This document shows positions 44,901 to 55,244 of a stretch of 64,000 nucleotides of DNA, in pieces; the stretch's first letter is position 1, and the number at the start of each line of letters is the position of its first letter. Source of the stretch: Gigaspora rosea (Eukaryota; Glomeromycota; Glomeromycetes; Diversisporales; Gigasporaceae). Under the pieces are notes generated by a model. That model worked only from the letters and a program-made list of their open reading frames with translations, did no database searches and had not been told where the DNA came from. Location of the stretch: assembly GCA_003550325.1 (NCBI GenBank), contig QKWP01000801.1, positions 110,460 to 174,459 of the forward strand, in the 5' to 3' direction. A program made the translations under genes and the position numbers.

Positions 44901-47016
44901 TATTAATCACCCCCAATTTGAGAACTCTTTCCTCAAAATCAGACTACAGGACCTACAGGACTCGACTAAAACACACTCACACATCTTTCACGAGACACCA
45001 CTCTTCCCTAGAAACCAACTTTATACGCACACCGCTCAATCAATCCTGGCAATTCACGCCACCGATATTCAATTTATCCGCAACATTACAACCGACTGGC
45101 CAAAACCATTACCGAGGAATGGCACACCAATCAACGATATAATAATACACCACCCGAAATCCCACCATTTAAAAGAAAAGTTAAACCATCATGACATCAG
45201 ATATATTGAACAATTTCTAAACTTTAACAACACAGAACTCCTTAACTGGCAGAATTTCCATCACAACATTGGAAAAATACCACCAGGAAGAACCCCTCAG
45301 TGGTTCACCGAAATCCAAGATCTCATCTCTAACAACTCTAATCCCACAACACAATACATAAACCCGAACCCCTTTACCTTAACAAAATGGGGACCGGGAA
45401 AAACCCCATGGGTAATTACTTCTGACCTAACGATTGGGAAAATTAGCCGTACTACAAATCAATCCGCCCATATTCGTCACTACACAAAAAGCAATAACAA
45501 TAGGGCAACCCCCTGCCCAGGTTGCGAATTAAAAGACCCAACCCTCAAAACGAAAAACTGTTACTTTACGCGTAACCAAAACTTAGTGTACACAATACGA
45601 GTATCTTCTTGTAGAATCATTCACACTGACCTCAACGACATAAAATCAGCACTTACCACCAAACCCACACAGAACCAGTCCCGAAATCCTAACGACACCC
45701 ACAAACACATCAACCACAACATAACGAAACGCACACGCCCACTTACTGCCTTTTCAGACTTCCCAATGGAAACATGGGAAAAACTAACTAAACTTAACAA
45801 CAAATCCCAACGAACAGAAATCTACATCTTTACTACAACGCACGATAAGGATACCAATCAACCACTCGCAATATGCTCATTCCGAGATTCACTGACCACC
45901 TGGGGCTGCACAAACAAACACTGGCCCAGTACTGAAAACGCAGCACTTACCCTATTCGCCTTTATATCTACAAGTTTCTTCCCCGGAACCAACATCTCAG
46001 TTTCCTCCAACAACCGTAAATTCATAACCCTAATAGAACAGGCATATAACAATCCACCCTACCGGCTTCTATTCCTAGAAAAAAACCAATATGCTCTAAC
46101 GCTAATTACCATTAGAGCAATTGTCTCGAATTTAAAACTAGAATTCCAATTTGACCGAGATTTATCCCGTCCTCAGAAAATAGACAACTTCTTAAAATTG
46201 GACATTACTCCTCAACATTATCTTCACAATAAATACATTCCTACCCTCTACAACATACCGTGTACCTACAACCTTAAAATAATTTTAAAAGACACCACGA
46301 GTCTTACTAATCACGCACAATGGATAAACCAAAACAGAATTAGATACTGGGTTCACAACTACCCAGACATTCAAATTCGAGCTACCCTATCATACCTATC
46401 CTTCGAAGAAAGACCACTATCACTATCTACTAATCCAACTTTCTCCCAACTAAAGAATTTTAAAGTTAAATTGCTAGCTAATGAACTCCCTACATTCGAA
46501 ACACTTCACTATCGAAACCCAACAAAACATCAAGACTTCAGATGCCCACGATGCCGCTCTGCCCCAGAAACAATCGCACATCTAATTTCTTGCCTCTCTA
46601 ACTCTTCCACTCTAACCTCACTCCTTAAAGATATTATCAAAACCTTGGCCACCGAACTCGAACTAAATCTATACCAACCAACAGACTTCATTGCCGCCTT
46701 CAAAAACCTCCATGTGAATAGAAACCTACCTCTTGGATTCATCACAACTGCCACCCTGGCACCATTCATAAGACGTCAAGACAAACTCAAATACGCACCT
46801 GCCTTACACCACCTAATAACAAAAATGATCTACCACGAAATTTGGCTGCCCTCTAGGCAACACCGACATGATGTAACAATTCTTCCAATACCCCCTCCTC
46901 TAGATAGACAACTTTACTTCCATAATGAGACTAGCATACCCCACATACCCATTAACAATTACATAGACAAATACATCGCCCGTGGGCGATCCTTCTTATA
47001 TTCTTTCGAAGACTGA
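41938..47016 (+). CDS. LINE ORF2: endonuclease-reverse transcriptase polyprotein (1692 aa)
   Basis: Nicks target DNA and copies the element RNA in place (target-primed reverse transcription). APE-type endonuclease at residues about 33-262: ATHNIRG, LTETK, LLGDFNA, QIDDIW, SDSDHK. RT at about 550-880: GPNGIS, RPITLIDHSRKIF, LLQDMSKAFDS (Asp697), GIDQGETISPIL, AYMDDSIW (Asp805, Asp806), KYLGAWF. A CPGC pair lies at about 1193-1196. An RNase H-like region at about 1293-1410 keeps the fold pattern but lacks the catalytic acids: FTTTH for YTDGS, WPSTENAAL for WPSSYKAEL, SSNN for TDS. The terminal CCHC finger is C1536, C1539, H1548, C1552. The start ATG at 41938 sits in ATGAGTGA, overlapping the ORF1b stop, which suggests coupled reinitiation. 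Endonuclease and polymerase appear catalytically intact. Confidence 0.9.
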   Translation: MSDQLTPQSQNTPTHLQIPTPNQNDLHNFKEKINIATHNIRGINNLTKFHLWIDFCLQEKLHIVSLTETKLKDNPNATTNPHYKIFTSNYHPTSTQSRETSLGTAILVHNTIQPYIHDINTLPGTAIYIDFFFPGNKTRVISIYLPSNNNELSTRTQKQVSLWTVEAKKRNWHILLLGDFNANPDTHKKNKLPLFSDLFSNNLTSLLNFHKILEPTWQGRGLNSQIDDIWTSSRILLDFDPPQLTDPTGISDSDHKILTTTWYTNFTPTVPRNKKKKRKTFCYKKATTEDWENFRNKTSTLLRNANFIPNITNPDQLNKSWNLWSNAIQQAANRHIPKTIITTKTFHSLSLKATKLHNALKHINKCIHSITIFAKPNPPPDALHPLSTINKHLTKALQLAQLSPFSLTPLALSALPLNSQDTYYAATLKHIKEIKSTIWKSRNAEVYLQQSEKIKFYTNRRYNDFKDNTSRMINSILKKGKDHISFDKIVTPDSVITDPSEIKDATRTHFKNWTKHNPMNEEYWEEWKPHYAPKKEIRPMIYENLLLPLTIEELNDVITKAPEHKATGPNGISNELLKHLSPPALEQLLKIFNACIRLEEVPQAWLMSNIWAIPKKAHYNFDLKTTRPITLIDHSRKIFTKLLTNKLSDTLSRYQVLSPLNYAALPFQCTTQPITQLSSIIEIATTQKQELWLLLQDMSKAFDSIHIPTLRKAMERIKLPTPFINLLTFTLSNRSNQVLTSLGHTNPYAVEDGIDQGETISPILWIIYYDPLITRISTEHTGFKRTLTTTTQSKEIYTSIMAYMDDSIWIAPDKTALENILTTANSFYKLTNITVNPSKSILTTNSKSNDKTIIFDNQPISAIPNSKPFKYLGAWFSLNPNPSSSQKIIMAEFKQCIEMMKRAIITEKQAIYLINNVLTPRLEYRLHSSFLTPNQLTILTNCSTNLVKSKAKLSRGVPNSFLFHPNIYGLKNISMHQPTILAKNLLKNINHPQFENSFLKIRLQDLQDSTKTHSHIFHETPLFPRNQLYTHTAQSILAIHATDIQFIRNITTDWPKPLPRNGTPINDIIIHHPKSHHLKEKLNHHDIRYIEQFLNFNNTELLNWQNFHHNIGKIPPGRTPQWFTEIQDLISNNSNPTTQYINPNPFTLTKWGPGKTPWVITSDLTIGKISRTTNQSAHIRHYTKSNNNRATPCPGCELKDPTLKTKNCYFTRNQNLVYTIRVSSCRIIHTDLNDIKSALTTKPTQNQSRNPNDTHKHINHNITKRTRPLTAFSDFPMETWEKLTKLNNKSQRTEIYIFTTTHDKDTNQPLAICSFRDSLTTWGCTNKHWPSTENAALTLFAFISTSFFPGTNISVSSNNRKFITLIEQAYNNPPYRLLFLEKNQYALTLITIRAIVSNLKLEFQFDRDLSRPQKIDNFLKLDITPQHYLHNKYIPTLYNIPCTYNLKIILKDTTSLTNHAQWINQNRIRYWVHNYPDIQIRATLSYLSFEERPLSLSTNPTFSQLKNFKVKLLANELPTFETLHYRNPTKHQDFRCPRCRSAPETIAHLISCLSNSSTLTSLLKDIIKTLATELELNLYQPTDFIAAFKNLHVNRNLPLGFITTATLAPFIRRQDKLKYAPALHHLITKMIYHEIWLPSRQHRHDVTILPIPPPLDRQLYFHNETSIPHIPINNYIDKYIARGRSFLYSFED

Positions 47017-47124
47017 GGTCTAGCGATCTTATCACAGCTTAGGTCGAGGGTAAATCAGCTCTTACCCCTATTTCCCTAAAATTCTCTTTTGATGTATACG
47101 ATGTATAATCCTATAAATTGAATT

Positions 47125-47130
47125 AATAAA
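47125..47130 (+). terminator. Polyadenylation signal of the LINE
   Basis: AATAAA lies about 30 nt before the A-tail at 47159, in the 3' UTR of the full-length element. Confidence 0.5.
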
Positions 47131-48109
47131 GAATTAGAGGATAGACCTCGTTGTATAAAAAAAAAAAAAAATAATAATATATAATATATTAATATATATA
47201 TATATACCGTATATAAAGGTTTAGAATTTCAGCGCTGGTACAGAATAACTACTTGTTTATACTTGCGATTGATATAATTGAGGAAATTATTTGTTGCATA
47301 TGCATTTCTCTATTTAAAGAGATTGAAGTTTTTTTGATTTTCGGATAAATATTTATATACTGCACATGGGCGCTATTTTGAACATCTTATACATGCTTAA
47401 AAAATCAGGTTAACCTCAAAATTGCGCACATGCGCGCACTCAAAATAGTGCGCAAGTGATCGAAACACCGCGCAGGTGCGCGTTATTTCGCGGTAATACG
47501 GTAGTCAATATCAAAATAGCAAGGGCTATTCAAACAATCTCAGCTGAAGAATTATGTTTAATAAAACATCTTCTTGAAAATTATCACTAAGTAACAAAGA
47601 AGCAGTTGAAAGAGACTCAGAAAAAAAGTGAAAAAGAGAAGAGTGAAAGAGTGAAAACACAACAAAGGAAGAAGATATTATTAGATACAGAGTGGTACAG
47701 TTGACTATGATATAGAAGAGATAGAAGAGAGTGTTTCAGAAAGCACAGAAGCACAATTAAAAAAGAAAAATTCATTAGTTATAGAGCATAAAACAATCAA
47801 CTATGGAGTAGAGAAGATGGAAGATATCATTCCAGTAGTTAAGGAGAGTAATTAAGGTAATCCAACAAAAGTAGTAATAGAAGAAAAGATAAATATAGAC
47901 TGCCAAACAATTATCAAACAAGAGAAGAAACCAGAAGATATTATGTTAGTGGACAAGAAGAACAATAAATTGGATGTAACAAAATCTATAGTAGAAGAAA
48001 TATGAACATAGATTACCAAGAAATATTAATACAAAATGAAGAAGAAATTGTGAAAAAAAGTGCAAGAAATATCAAAGATGTAGAATTGTCACATATCAAG
48101 TAGAAACAA

Positions 48110-48620
48110 AGTGTAATAGAAATGCCAAGATGTGAAAGAGTAAGCTAAAGGAAGTTATACTATATGGAATATTCCATCTGATATCTCGCCACAAAAACTA
48201 AAAAAAAAATTAAGTTTTTTCAAATATATTTCAATTATTCAATGGAAAGGAAGAACTTTAAGTAGTACAGTACAGGTGCAGATTATCTTTAAGAATATTA
48301 AAAGAAAACAAGATTGGGAAAATAAGTGGGCAGTTCCAATGGCAAATGCAAGGTTGTTGAGAATTTCTCCAAAAGTGTTTGACAAAGAAGTTCTTGTTAA
48401 GAAAAATCAGTATAAAACAAAAGTAATAAATGTACTAAAGTATGCAATTGATGCTTTATTACTAAGACAACTTAGTAGAGTGAAAGCGAAATTAGTTTAT
48501 ATTACAAACAATAGTAATGGTAATCAAAGAAAAGTAGCAGTGGTGTATTTTGAGTTAGAGGAAAATTTAAGAAAAGCATGGATATCTGAAGTGTATTATT
48601 ATAATACCAAGCTTAAATAG
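48110..48620 (+). pseudogene. ORF1 remnant with an RRM-like domain
   Basis: The clearest open part is 48276-48620. Upstream in another frame come SDISPQKLKKKL and FFKYISIIQW-like strings, then VQIIFKNIKRKQDWENKWAV. Next are RISPKVFDKEVLVKKNQY, a helix, KAKLVYITNN and RKVAVVYFELEEN. A beta-alpha-beta alternation with a terminal VVYFE strand suggests an RNA-recognition fold, typical of LINE ORF1 nucleic-acid-binding proteins. Stops and a frameshift break it. Confidence 0.45.
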
Positions 48621-49058
48621 TTAATTTTGAATAAAAGAGAAGAAATGGAGTTTGATAAAAACAAAAAGTATGTACAACAGGTAGTGAGAGATAAAAGAAA
48701 AAGAAAATATATAGAAGAAAACAGATATAATACATTCAGAGAAAGGAAAACTTATAAAAGAGACAAGCAAGCAGAAAAGAAGAGAGTTATATAGAACCAA
48801 GAGAAAGAATACAGAATAGAAGAGAAAATTTTTTGGCCAAGCAAAGCTTGTTATACAACAAACAATTTTATACCAATGAAGGGCATAGTAAAGAGTTGGT
48901 TAATTAAGAAATTCATTTAAAGTTCAATAAATTAGAAAGATTGATTAAGGGCCTGGTGAGACCAAATTACTCCTAACAGGGCACCAGTTGAATTAAAAGA
49001 AAATAGTAAGTGAACAGAGCCTACTATAGAAAATTGCGCAAATAAATCAAATATTATC

Positions 49059-49809
49059 GTGCAAAAACAGGAAGTTGTGATTAAAGTAGCATGCCACAAT
49101 ATTAATAGAATTAAAAATAATAGAGGCAAATTAGAAGCATTACTAGATTGGGTATGTAAAAAGGACATTGAAGTATTAGGGATAGTAGAGATGAATGCAA
49201 ATAAAAATAATTTGAAGTATTTACTGAAAGGAAAGAATTTAAAGGGTATTTGGACAAGAGACAAGATTAAAAAAAAAAGGGTTAGGTGTCAGTATATTGG
49301 TTAGTTAGAAGTGGAAAAGACATTTAGGAAAAGTCATGCAGTTCGAGGAGTATATGATAGAGACAAGATTTTACTTTAGAAAATTCGAATTGATTATAAT
49401 AGTAGTCTATATTCCTCTGAATGACAAGAAAGTTGCAAAAAAGATTTAGCAAAAAGTGGTTGCAAAATTTTTAGAGCACTCTACTAATGTACATTTTATA
49501 GTGATAGATGATTTCAATTACATTGTAGATAATGAGCTTAATAGAGTGGGACCAAGCGGAATTAAGTTGACGAAGTTTTTGCCTTTATATAAATAGTTTA
49601 AAAATTAGGAATTTATTGATATGTTTAGGGCGTTAAATCCTGGTTCTAAGAAGTTCATCTGGACCTGTCAAGATACAAAGTCCAGAATTGATCAGATCTG
49701 GATATCAGAAGATTTGAGCCTTGGGCTATATAAGGCTAAAATTAAAGAAGCTGAAGTAATTACAGCAAGTGACCACAAAATAGTAATAGCAGAAATTTCA
49801 TATAAGTGA
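49059..49809 (+). pseudogene. APE-type endonuclease remnant
   Basis: VIKVACHNINRIKNNRGKLE and LGIVEMNANKNN open the domain in the first frame. IVVYIPLNDKK-like and DDFNYIVDN follow in broken frames. The last frame holds FIWTCQDTKSRIDQIWIS and VITASDHKIVIAE, the C-terminal active-site motifs (D-IWIS, SDHK). Frameshifts and TAG codons make it non-functional. Confidence 0.7.
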
Positions 49810-50639
49810 TAGATAAAGTTATGCAATATGATAGAGGAAAAATGGAAATACCAGCAAGAGTAGTATATATGTATGATAAAGTACCAAAGGAGAATTGGGA
49901 GAATTATTAAAATGATCTTGAGGTATTCTTAAAGAAAAATAAGGGCTTAAGTAAATGTTTTGAAAATGAATCAAAAGATAGTATCAATACTATATAGGAC
50001 ATTATTTATTATGGTATCAAGTATGCTGCAAACAAAAACTTACCCAAAAAGAAGATAGTCAAGAAGAAGAGTAGCAAGAAACAGAAATCTCAAAAAATGG
50101 AGCTGCACAAAACAAGCATACAGTTGAGTAAAATTATAAGTAAAATTAGGAAGTTTGTGGCAGATAAACGTGTTTTTTGGAATCTAGAGAAGATGAACAA
50201 AGAGATTGCAGTGATAAATAGAAAGGGTAATTGTGAAGCATTAGTAATAAAATCAGATAATAAAAGTAAGCTCGCATTGTGGCTACAACATGCAAAGATA
50301 AAGTGGAAAGGGATAAGATTACAAGAAAAGATTAAATATGAGAAACAGTCAGAAAAAGAAATAAGATGTGCAATTGACAAAAGGTGTAAAAGAATCGATG
50401 GTGATATTGGAAAGATGTTGGTTAGTTTGCTTGAAAAACTGACAAATAAAATAAGAATTAATAGAGTGCTTGAACAAAAGGGAAATAGTTGGGTTTAATA
50501 AATGCACCAGAGCTAGTACTAGAAAAAACAAGAAATCATTTTTGTGAGCAGTTTAGAAAAAGAGAAGTTGTACTAGATGAGGAGGTGTTCGAAGAATTTT
50601 ATAGACTGTTGAAGGAAGTGAAAGTTGAATAGTACAATG

Positions 50640-51812
50640 ATCTTAAGAAAGAGATTTCAGAAGAGGAGTGGTTGAGTACAGTAAGAGAGATGAAGAGTAA
50701 TATAGCTGCAGGAATTTTGGGAATAGGGTATGTGTTGATCAAAAATGTTAGCAAAGAAACACAAAAAAAGTTCACAAGATATGCTAGCTTGTGCATGAAT
50801 ATAGTTGTATACCAGACAAGTAGAAGGTTGCACAAATCTATCTGATTCCAAAGAGTAAAAATTGGGGTTATCAATTAAACAATATACGGCCTATTGCGCT
50901 TCTGAAGATATTTAAAAAATGTTTAACAAAAATCTTAACTAAATGATTATCTAATATAATAGTTGAGAAGGAGATATTGAAAGGGCCGAATTTTGCTGGA
51001 CTACCCAGATATTTGATAGCAAAAGCAATTCATTTGGTAGAAATGATTGTTAAAAAGGCAAAAGAAAATAGAAAGGAGCTTTGGGTAGTTTTACAGGATA
51101 TGAAAAAAGCGTATAATTTGGTATCGATTAGAACCTTAAGATTTGCACTATAGAGAGTTAAGTTGGCAGAACAAGTAATTAGTTTTGTGGTAGATTAGTT
51201 TAAAGGTAGAAAAGTTAGAGTCTTGACTAAATTTAGCGCAACAAAAGAATTTGAAGCAGGTGATAGGATTGAACAAGATGAAACAATTTTTCATTTAATA
51301 TGAAGAATTTTTTATGATTTACTTCTCCAACAGATACAAGATGATACTGAACTTGGTTATAGAGTTCAACATGACAAGCTGTTAGATATTAGAACAAACT
51401 TGGAAAAGTAAATAAAGTATAACAGGTAGCAGTAGCTTTTGCTGATAACACTACATAGATAGCTGGGAGTAAAAACCAGATAGAAAAGTTAATTCAAATC
51501 TTGCAAAGGTTCTTTAAGTTTAATAATATATATATTAATAGCAAGAAGTCCAAGCTACTTGTTATAAATGCTAGTATTCAGAAGGAAGAGAGATATATTA
51601 ATATTAGCAAGGAGCAAGTTCAAGCAGAAGATAAAAAATCGTTGGTTCAGATGCTTGAAATTTGGCTAAGTAGTAGCACCAATAAATGGCAGTTAGAAAA
51701 GAAAGCAAAGTTGGTAGTAAGACAGTTTATATGGGCAATATATCACAAGAAGATAACTATAAGTCAGCTAATTTATATAAACAATATGTGTCTAGTACCA
51801 AAATTAGCTTAA
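50640..51812 (+). pseudogene. Reverse transcriptase remnant with altered catalytic motif
   Basis: Motifs in order: EEEWLSTVREMKSNIAAGI, IYLIPKSKNWGYQLNNIRPI in pieces, KELWVVLQDMKKAYNLVSIR, RIEQDETI, then AFADNTT where (F/Y)xDD is expected, so the second catalytic Asp reads Asn. The following IEKLIQILQRFFKFNNIYIN and SKKSKLLVIN match the post-catalytic region. Many stops (TAG, TGA) interrupt. Confidence 0.7.
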
Positions 51813-51839
51813 TTATTACAGACTACCAAATTATCTCAA

Positions 51840-52450
51840 GCGAGAATTGAAAAGATTCACCAATCTATTGTGTGGCTTATTAAGAATAAAATAGGTTTGT
51901 CTGCAACAACTAGGAACTATATTCTAACACATCAAGGTTTAGAGAGACGTAGATTGCTAGGACACAAGATGTTAAGTCAACAAGTAGTAAGCTTGCAAAA
52001 TAGACTTAATAGTATGGATAAGGTTGGCGAACTTACGAGATTAAGAATTAGACAAGGATATGCCTTAGCAGGCCTAGTAACAAAGCAGTGGGAGGATTCC
52101 AAAAATTGCAGCTTACAAAAAATTTGAAAGAATAACTTAGCATGTCAAATATTGGTTAAAGTGAAAGAAATAGGAATTTCTATCAGAATGGCAGAGAGAT
52201 CATAGGGTATTCCTGGTTTCAGACCAACAATAAAAAAATTAGTGGAAGAGAGAATTTTCGCTAAGGCATATAAAAGTATTAAGGAGTACAACCATTATTA
52301 TGTTAATCAGTTAATTGAAGAGAACAGTATTAGAATGATTACTTGGAACAAGTTTCGTGCTTTGAGAGCCAAATCCTCGCATAGTAGAAAAGCAAAATGA
52401 TTGAAGAAGTAGATAAGAAAATAATTAAGCAACAGAGCACGAAGATAGTA
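51840..52450 (+). pseudogene. Post-RT region of the second-lineage LINE
   Basis: RIEKIHQSIVWLIKNKIGLS, LTHQGLERRRLLGHKMLSQQ and TRLRIRQGYALAGLVTKQW remain readable; later parts are broken. It ends at the inserted MITE. Confidence 0.5.
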
Positions 52451-52645
52451 CTGTAAAATTCAGACATGGATACCCTTCTGTATAGTGTATCCCTTGCCAG
52501 TTGAAAGATCTGATAGTAACTTATACCCCAGGTACATAAGTATGGTATATATAGTAAAATATATTGTTTCATATAGTATAGAAGTACCCAGGTACAGGAA
52601 TTTGAGATATGTAAATACTAGGGTACACATGTCTGAATTTTATAG
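52451..52645. mobile_element. TA-flanked MITE, 195 bp, inserted in the LINE
   Basis: CTGTAAAATTCAGACATG begins at 52451 and the right end read inward is CTATAAAATTCAGACATG, then GTACCC versus GATACCC. TA lies at 52449-52450 and 52646-52647. Repeated CCCAGGTACA motifs fill the interior. Non-coding; a Tc1/mariner-type MITE. Confidence 0.8.
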
Positions 52646-53032
52646 TAGATGAGAGGTTTCAAGTTCAGGCAAAAAATGTTTTGTCAATAAAAACTTATGC
52701 ATCGAAATTGTTAAAGGACAAGAGGAAGCATAAGTGGGTTGTACTAAATAATGAAAGGGAGAGTCAATTATAGGAAAAGTCAGAGAAAAGAAGAAGAAGA
52801 AGCTGCTAGTTTAAAGCTGGTCAGTAGCTGAAGATAAAGAAAATAGAGTTCCCGAAGATGCAGAAATGTCAATTTCTAAAAAAGGTCAAGATAAAAGTAG
52901 AGCAGATCTGTTTTGGGTTAAAAGAGAAAACTTGATAGGAGTAGTACCAAAATTGGGTATTAAGCATAGTAAGAGGTCCCAGTAATTACAAAAGAAATAG
53001 TAGGTTTTAAGGCAGAAAACAAAAAAAAAAAG

Positions 53033-53460
53033 TTGTACAAATCTAAGACAAGAATGGAGGATAATATACAAGTTTTTAGCTATGAAGAGTGTTTAATTAA
53101 GCAACAAGGTTCTGAAAGAGAGTTAGAAGAAAAATTATTGGGACAGCTGGAAATTTTGACTAGAAGTTGGCAGCCCAACTACTATTTTTATACAGATGGG
53201 TCATTAGTAAAGAGAGGTAGCTCTACTACAATGGGTGCAAGTTGGGTATTGGTCGACAAGGAGAATGATTTTAGTATAGCAAAAGAGAAAGTTAAGTTTT
53301 TAAAGTGTCCATCATCAACAAAAGCAGAATTGGTTGTAGTATTAATGGTAGTTTTAGTATCATTGAGTAACAGTAGAATAGCAATCAAATTAGATAGTAC
53401 TGCTGCAATTGCAAGGCTGGAATGCGTGACCAGATTAGATGATGTTAAAAGTTGAGAGAA
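53033..53460 (+). pseudogene. RNase H domain remnant (catalytic residues retained)
   Basis: YYFYTDGSLVKRGSSTTMGA, SSTKAELVVVLMVVLVSL and IKLDSTAAIARLE carry the D-E-D set of an RNase H: Asp in YTDGS, Glu in KAEL, Asp in LDS. The domain is followed by a stop and a frameshift, after which KVKAHSKIR (HS of the last motif) appears at about 53535-53560. Confidence 0.75.
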
Positions 53461-53929
53461 AAAAGAATTATAAGTTAGTGTTCAAAATCAAAAATTTGTG
53501 CAAGTCAAAAGGTATCAGGTTGGATTTGATTAAGGTTAAAGCTCATAGCAAAATTCGGTAGAATGAGAAAGCTGATGAATTACAAAAGAAGGAGCATCTT
53601 TGAAGAGAGTTTCAGATTTAAAGCGAGAAGGCAATTGTAAATATTTGTACAAGATGTATTGGAAAGGGCTACTGGCAGAAGAACTAGTAAGAAAGCTAAT
53701 GAAGGTAGTTTTAAAAATGAGACTCGAAGCAGAATGGAGAAGCTCAAGTGCAATGCAGTCTTTTAAGGAAGATAGAGAACCAAAGCATCATTGGTTAAAG
53801 TTCTAGAAAAAGAAGAACAGGAGTAAAATGCAAGTCACTTGAAGCAAGTAGTAGAATAGCTTTTAGGCTTAAATGCTTGAGCAATGAAGTGCCAGTTTTG
53901 ACCATATTTAGAAAAAGAAAACCTGAGAT

Positions 53930-54010
53930 ATATAGCACAAGTACTTGTATTGCTTGTCAGGAGGAAGACAAGACTCTTGATCATTTGATAGTATGTAAAA
54001 TGTATAAGTG
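53930..54010 (+). pseudogene. C-terminal CCHC finger remnant of the LINE
   Basis: CIACQEEDKTLDHLIVC matches the CxxC-x8-H-x4-C finger at the end of LINE ORF2 proteins in this window. Confidence 0.65.
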
Positions 54011-54779
54011 ATACTAGGAGATGATTGAGAAGGTTGCCAGTAAAGGGGCACAGAAGAAACTTGACAACACAAGTAAGGTTTTGTTACCCAAGCCTAATTT
54101 TAAGAAGATTGTTTTTGGTCCAGCAAGAGAAATTAAAAGAAGCTAGCAGAAGAGCTATATTAGAGAATTGCTTATCAATGATATGGTAAATGAGTTGTGT
54201 AAAGCTAAGATCAGCAAAAAAGAAGTCTATTGATGCTTGGATTTTTATTTGAGAATCATAAGGAGTGTTTTTATGAAGAAATATAGCAAAGATGATGTAA
54301 AGAAGTAAATCAGTAGAAAAAAGTTAATAGAATTTCAAGAAATGACAAGCACAAGAAGTGTGTCAAAGGGTCTTCTTTGAGGAAAGTTAAGCTTTCTAAC
54401 AGAAGTCTAGGAGAAGAAAGTTTGTTGAATAATGGAGTTAAGGATGATTATCTTCAGAGAAGGAAAGATTTAGTTGAAAGTTTGTTTTCTCAAGAGGTAG
54501 AAGATAGAATTGTAAATAGTGTTGTGCTAATTTGGTTTGATTTATAAAATAGCCAAGTAGCCAAGATAAAATTTTTGGGTCATATATAACTTAGTGCGAC
54601 AGGTCATATTTGGGTACAAATTAAGGTAGCTGGATGATGCTAGGCTTGCAATTGCAAAGTAGTAATTACTAGAATTAGCTTAATTAGTTAATTCAATTTG
54701 TATTTAAGCATCGACAAGACTGTCAAAGAATAAAAAAAAAATAAAAAATAAAAAAATAAGATGAATCAAATAAAATAAA

Positions 54780-54970
54780 GTTTATCCAATTCTGGTTACT
54801 GGATCACAAAATATTATTGATTATATATTGCACAAAAATGATTCTTAAGAGAATTTTGACAAAGTGTAAATAAAGCAAATAATCAAAATATCTGTAACCC
54901 AGTAATTAGAACCAGGCGAGCTTCATACTATTCAATTTGTCCCATCGAAACAAATTGAATAGTATAAAAT
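54780..54970. repeat. Inverted repeats incl. a strong hairpin
   Basis: CATACTATTCAATTTGT pairs with ACAAATTGAATAGTAT across an 8-bp loop at 54926-54968. Outer CTGGTTACTGGATCACA pairs with TGTAACCCAGTAATTAG. Probably a MITE fragment. Confidence 0.5.
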
Positions 54971-55244
54971 TATTTGATTCTGATTATTAAATTATAAAAT
55001 ATCAAAATTCACCAAATCACTATTTATCTTATATAACTATCTAAAACTATCTAACTTTAATTTATAATGACCCTAAATCTAAAGTTAATTTGCAAAATAT
55101 ATATTATAAGAATCCACTATATAAGTAAATTTGATTAGTTGATTATCAGTTGATCATAGCTCTGGTCTCCATATTTACATAATTGGTCAAACTAAAGGAG
55201 ATTTTCTATTAAAATGGTAAAACCAAATACATTGGAACTAAAAA

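Larger units (their letters stand above)
39440..47173 (+). mobile_element. Full-length LINE (non-LTR retrotransposon), apparently young
   Basis: Order: 5' leader, ORF1a, ORF1b, ORF2 (APE endonuclease, RT, RNase H-like, CCHC), 3' UTR with AATAAA, A-tail at 47159-47173. AT-rich (AATATATAATATAT)-type sequence flanks both sides, so the duplication is real-looking but its exact length is ambiguous. Coding sequence is C- and A-rich on the sense strand and much richer in GC than anything nearby. ORF2 has no stop over 1692 codons, unlike every other LINE in the window. APE plus RNase H places it among the I/Tad-type groups; I cannot fix the clade by eye. Its 3' UTR differs from the tail shared by the decayed copies. 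Confidence 0.85.
38546..47501. mobile_element. TIR DNA element split by the full-length LINE
   Basis: CCGTATTACCGCGAAATAAC begins at 38546 and its exact inverse ends at 47501, both flanked by TA. Without the LINE (about 39440-47173) the element is about 1.2 kb. Internal motifs GGGTGTTATTTTGAAA and its inverse TTTCAAAATAACACCC (38571-38629), and GTGCGCAAGTG-like GC strings at 47430-47480, form subterminal repeats. Fragments with the same TTATTTTGAAATACGCATG motif occur at 16270. No transposase remains; a small Lys/Cys-rich frame at 38901-39128 is low-complexity. Confidence 0.7.
47504..54760 (+). mobile_element. Long decayed LINE of a second lineage
   Basis: Coding remnants follow in order on the plus strand: ORF1-like acidic/basic region and RRM-like segment (47510-48620), endonuclease (49059-49809), RT (50640-51812), post-RT region (51840-52130), RNase H (53033-53460), CCHC finger (53930-54010), and an A-rich end (54725-54760). 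The sense strand is A/G-rich, opposite in style to the C/A-rich intact LINE, and the protein differs throughout, so it is another lineage. A 195-bp MITE interrupts it at 52451. It starts right at the edge of the TIR element (47501), so its 5' end may have been cut there. Confidence 0.75.
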
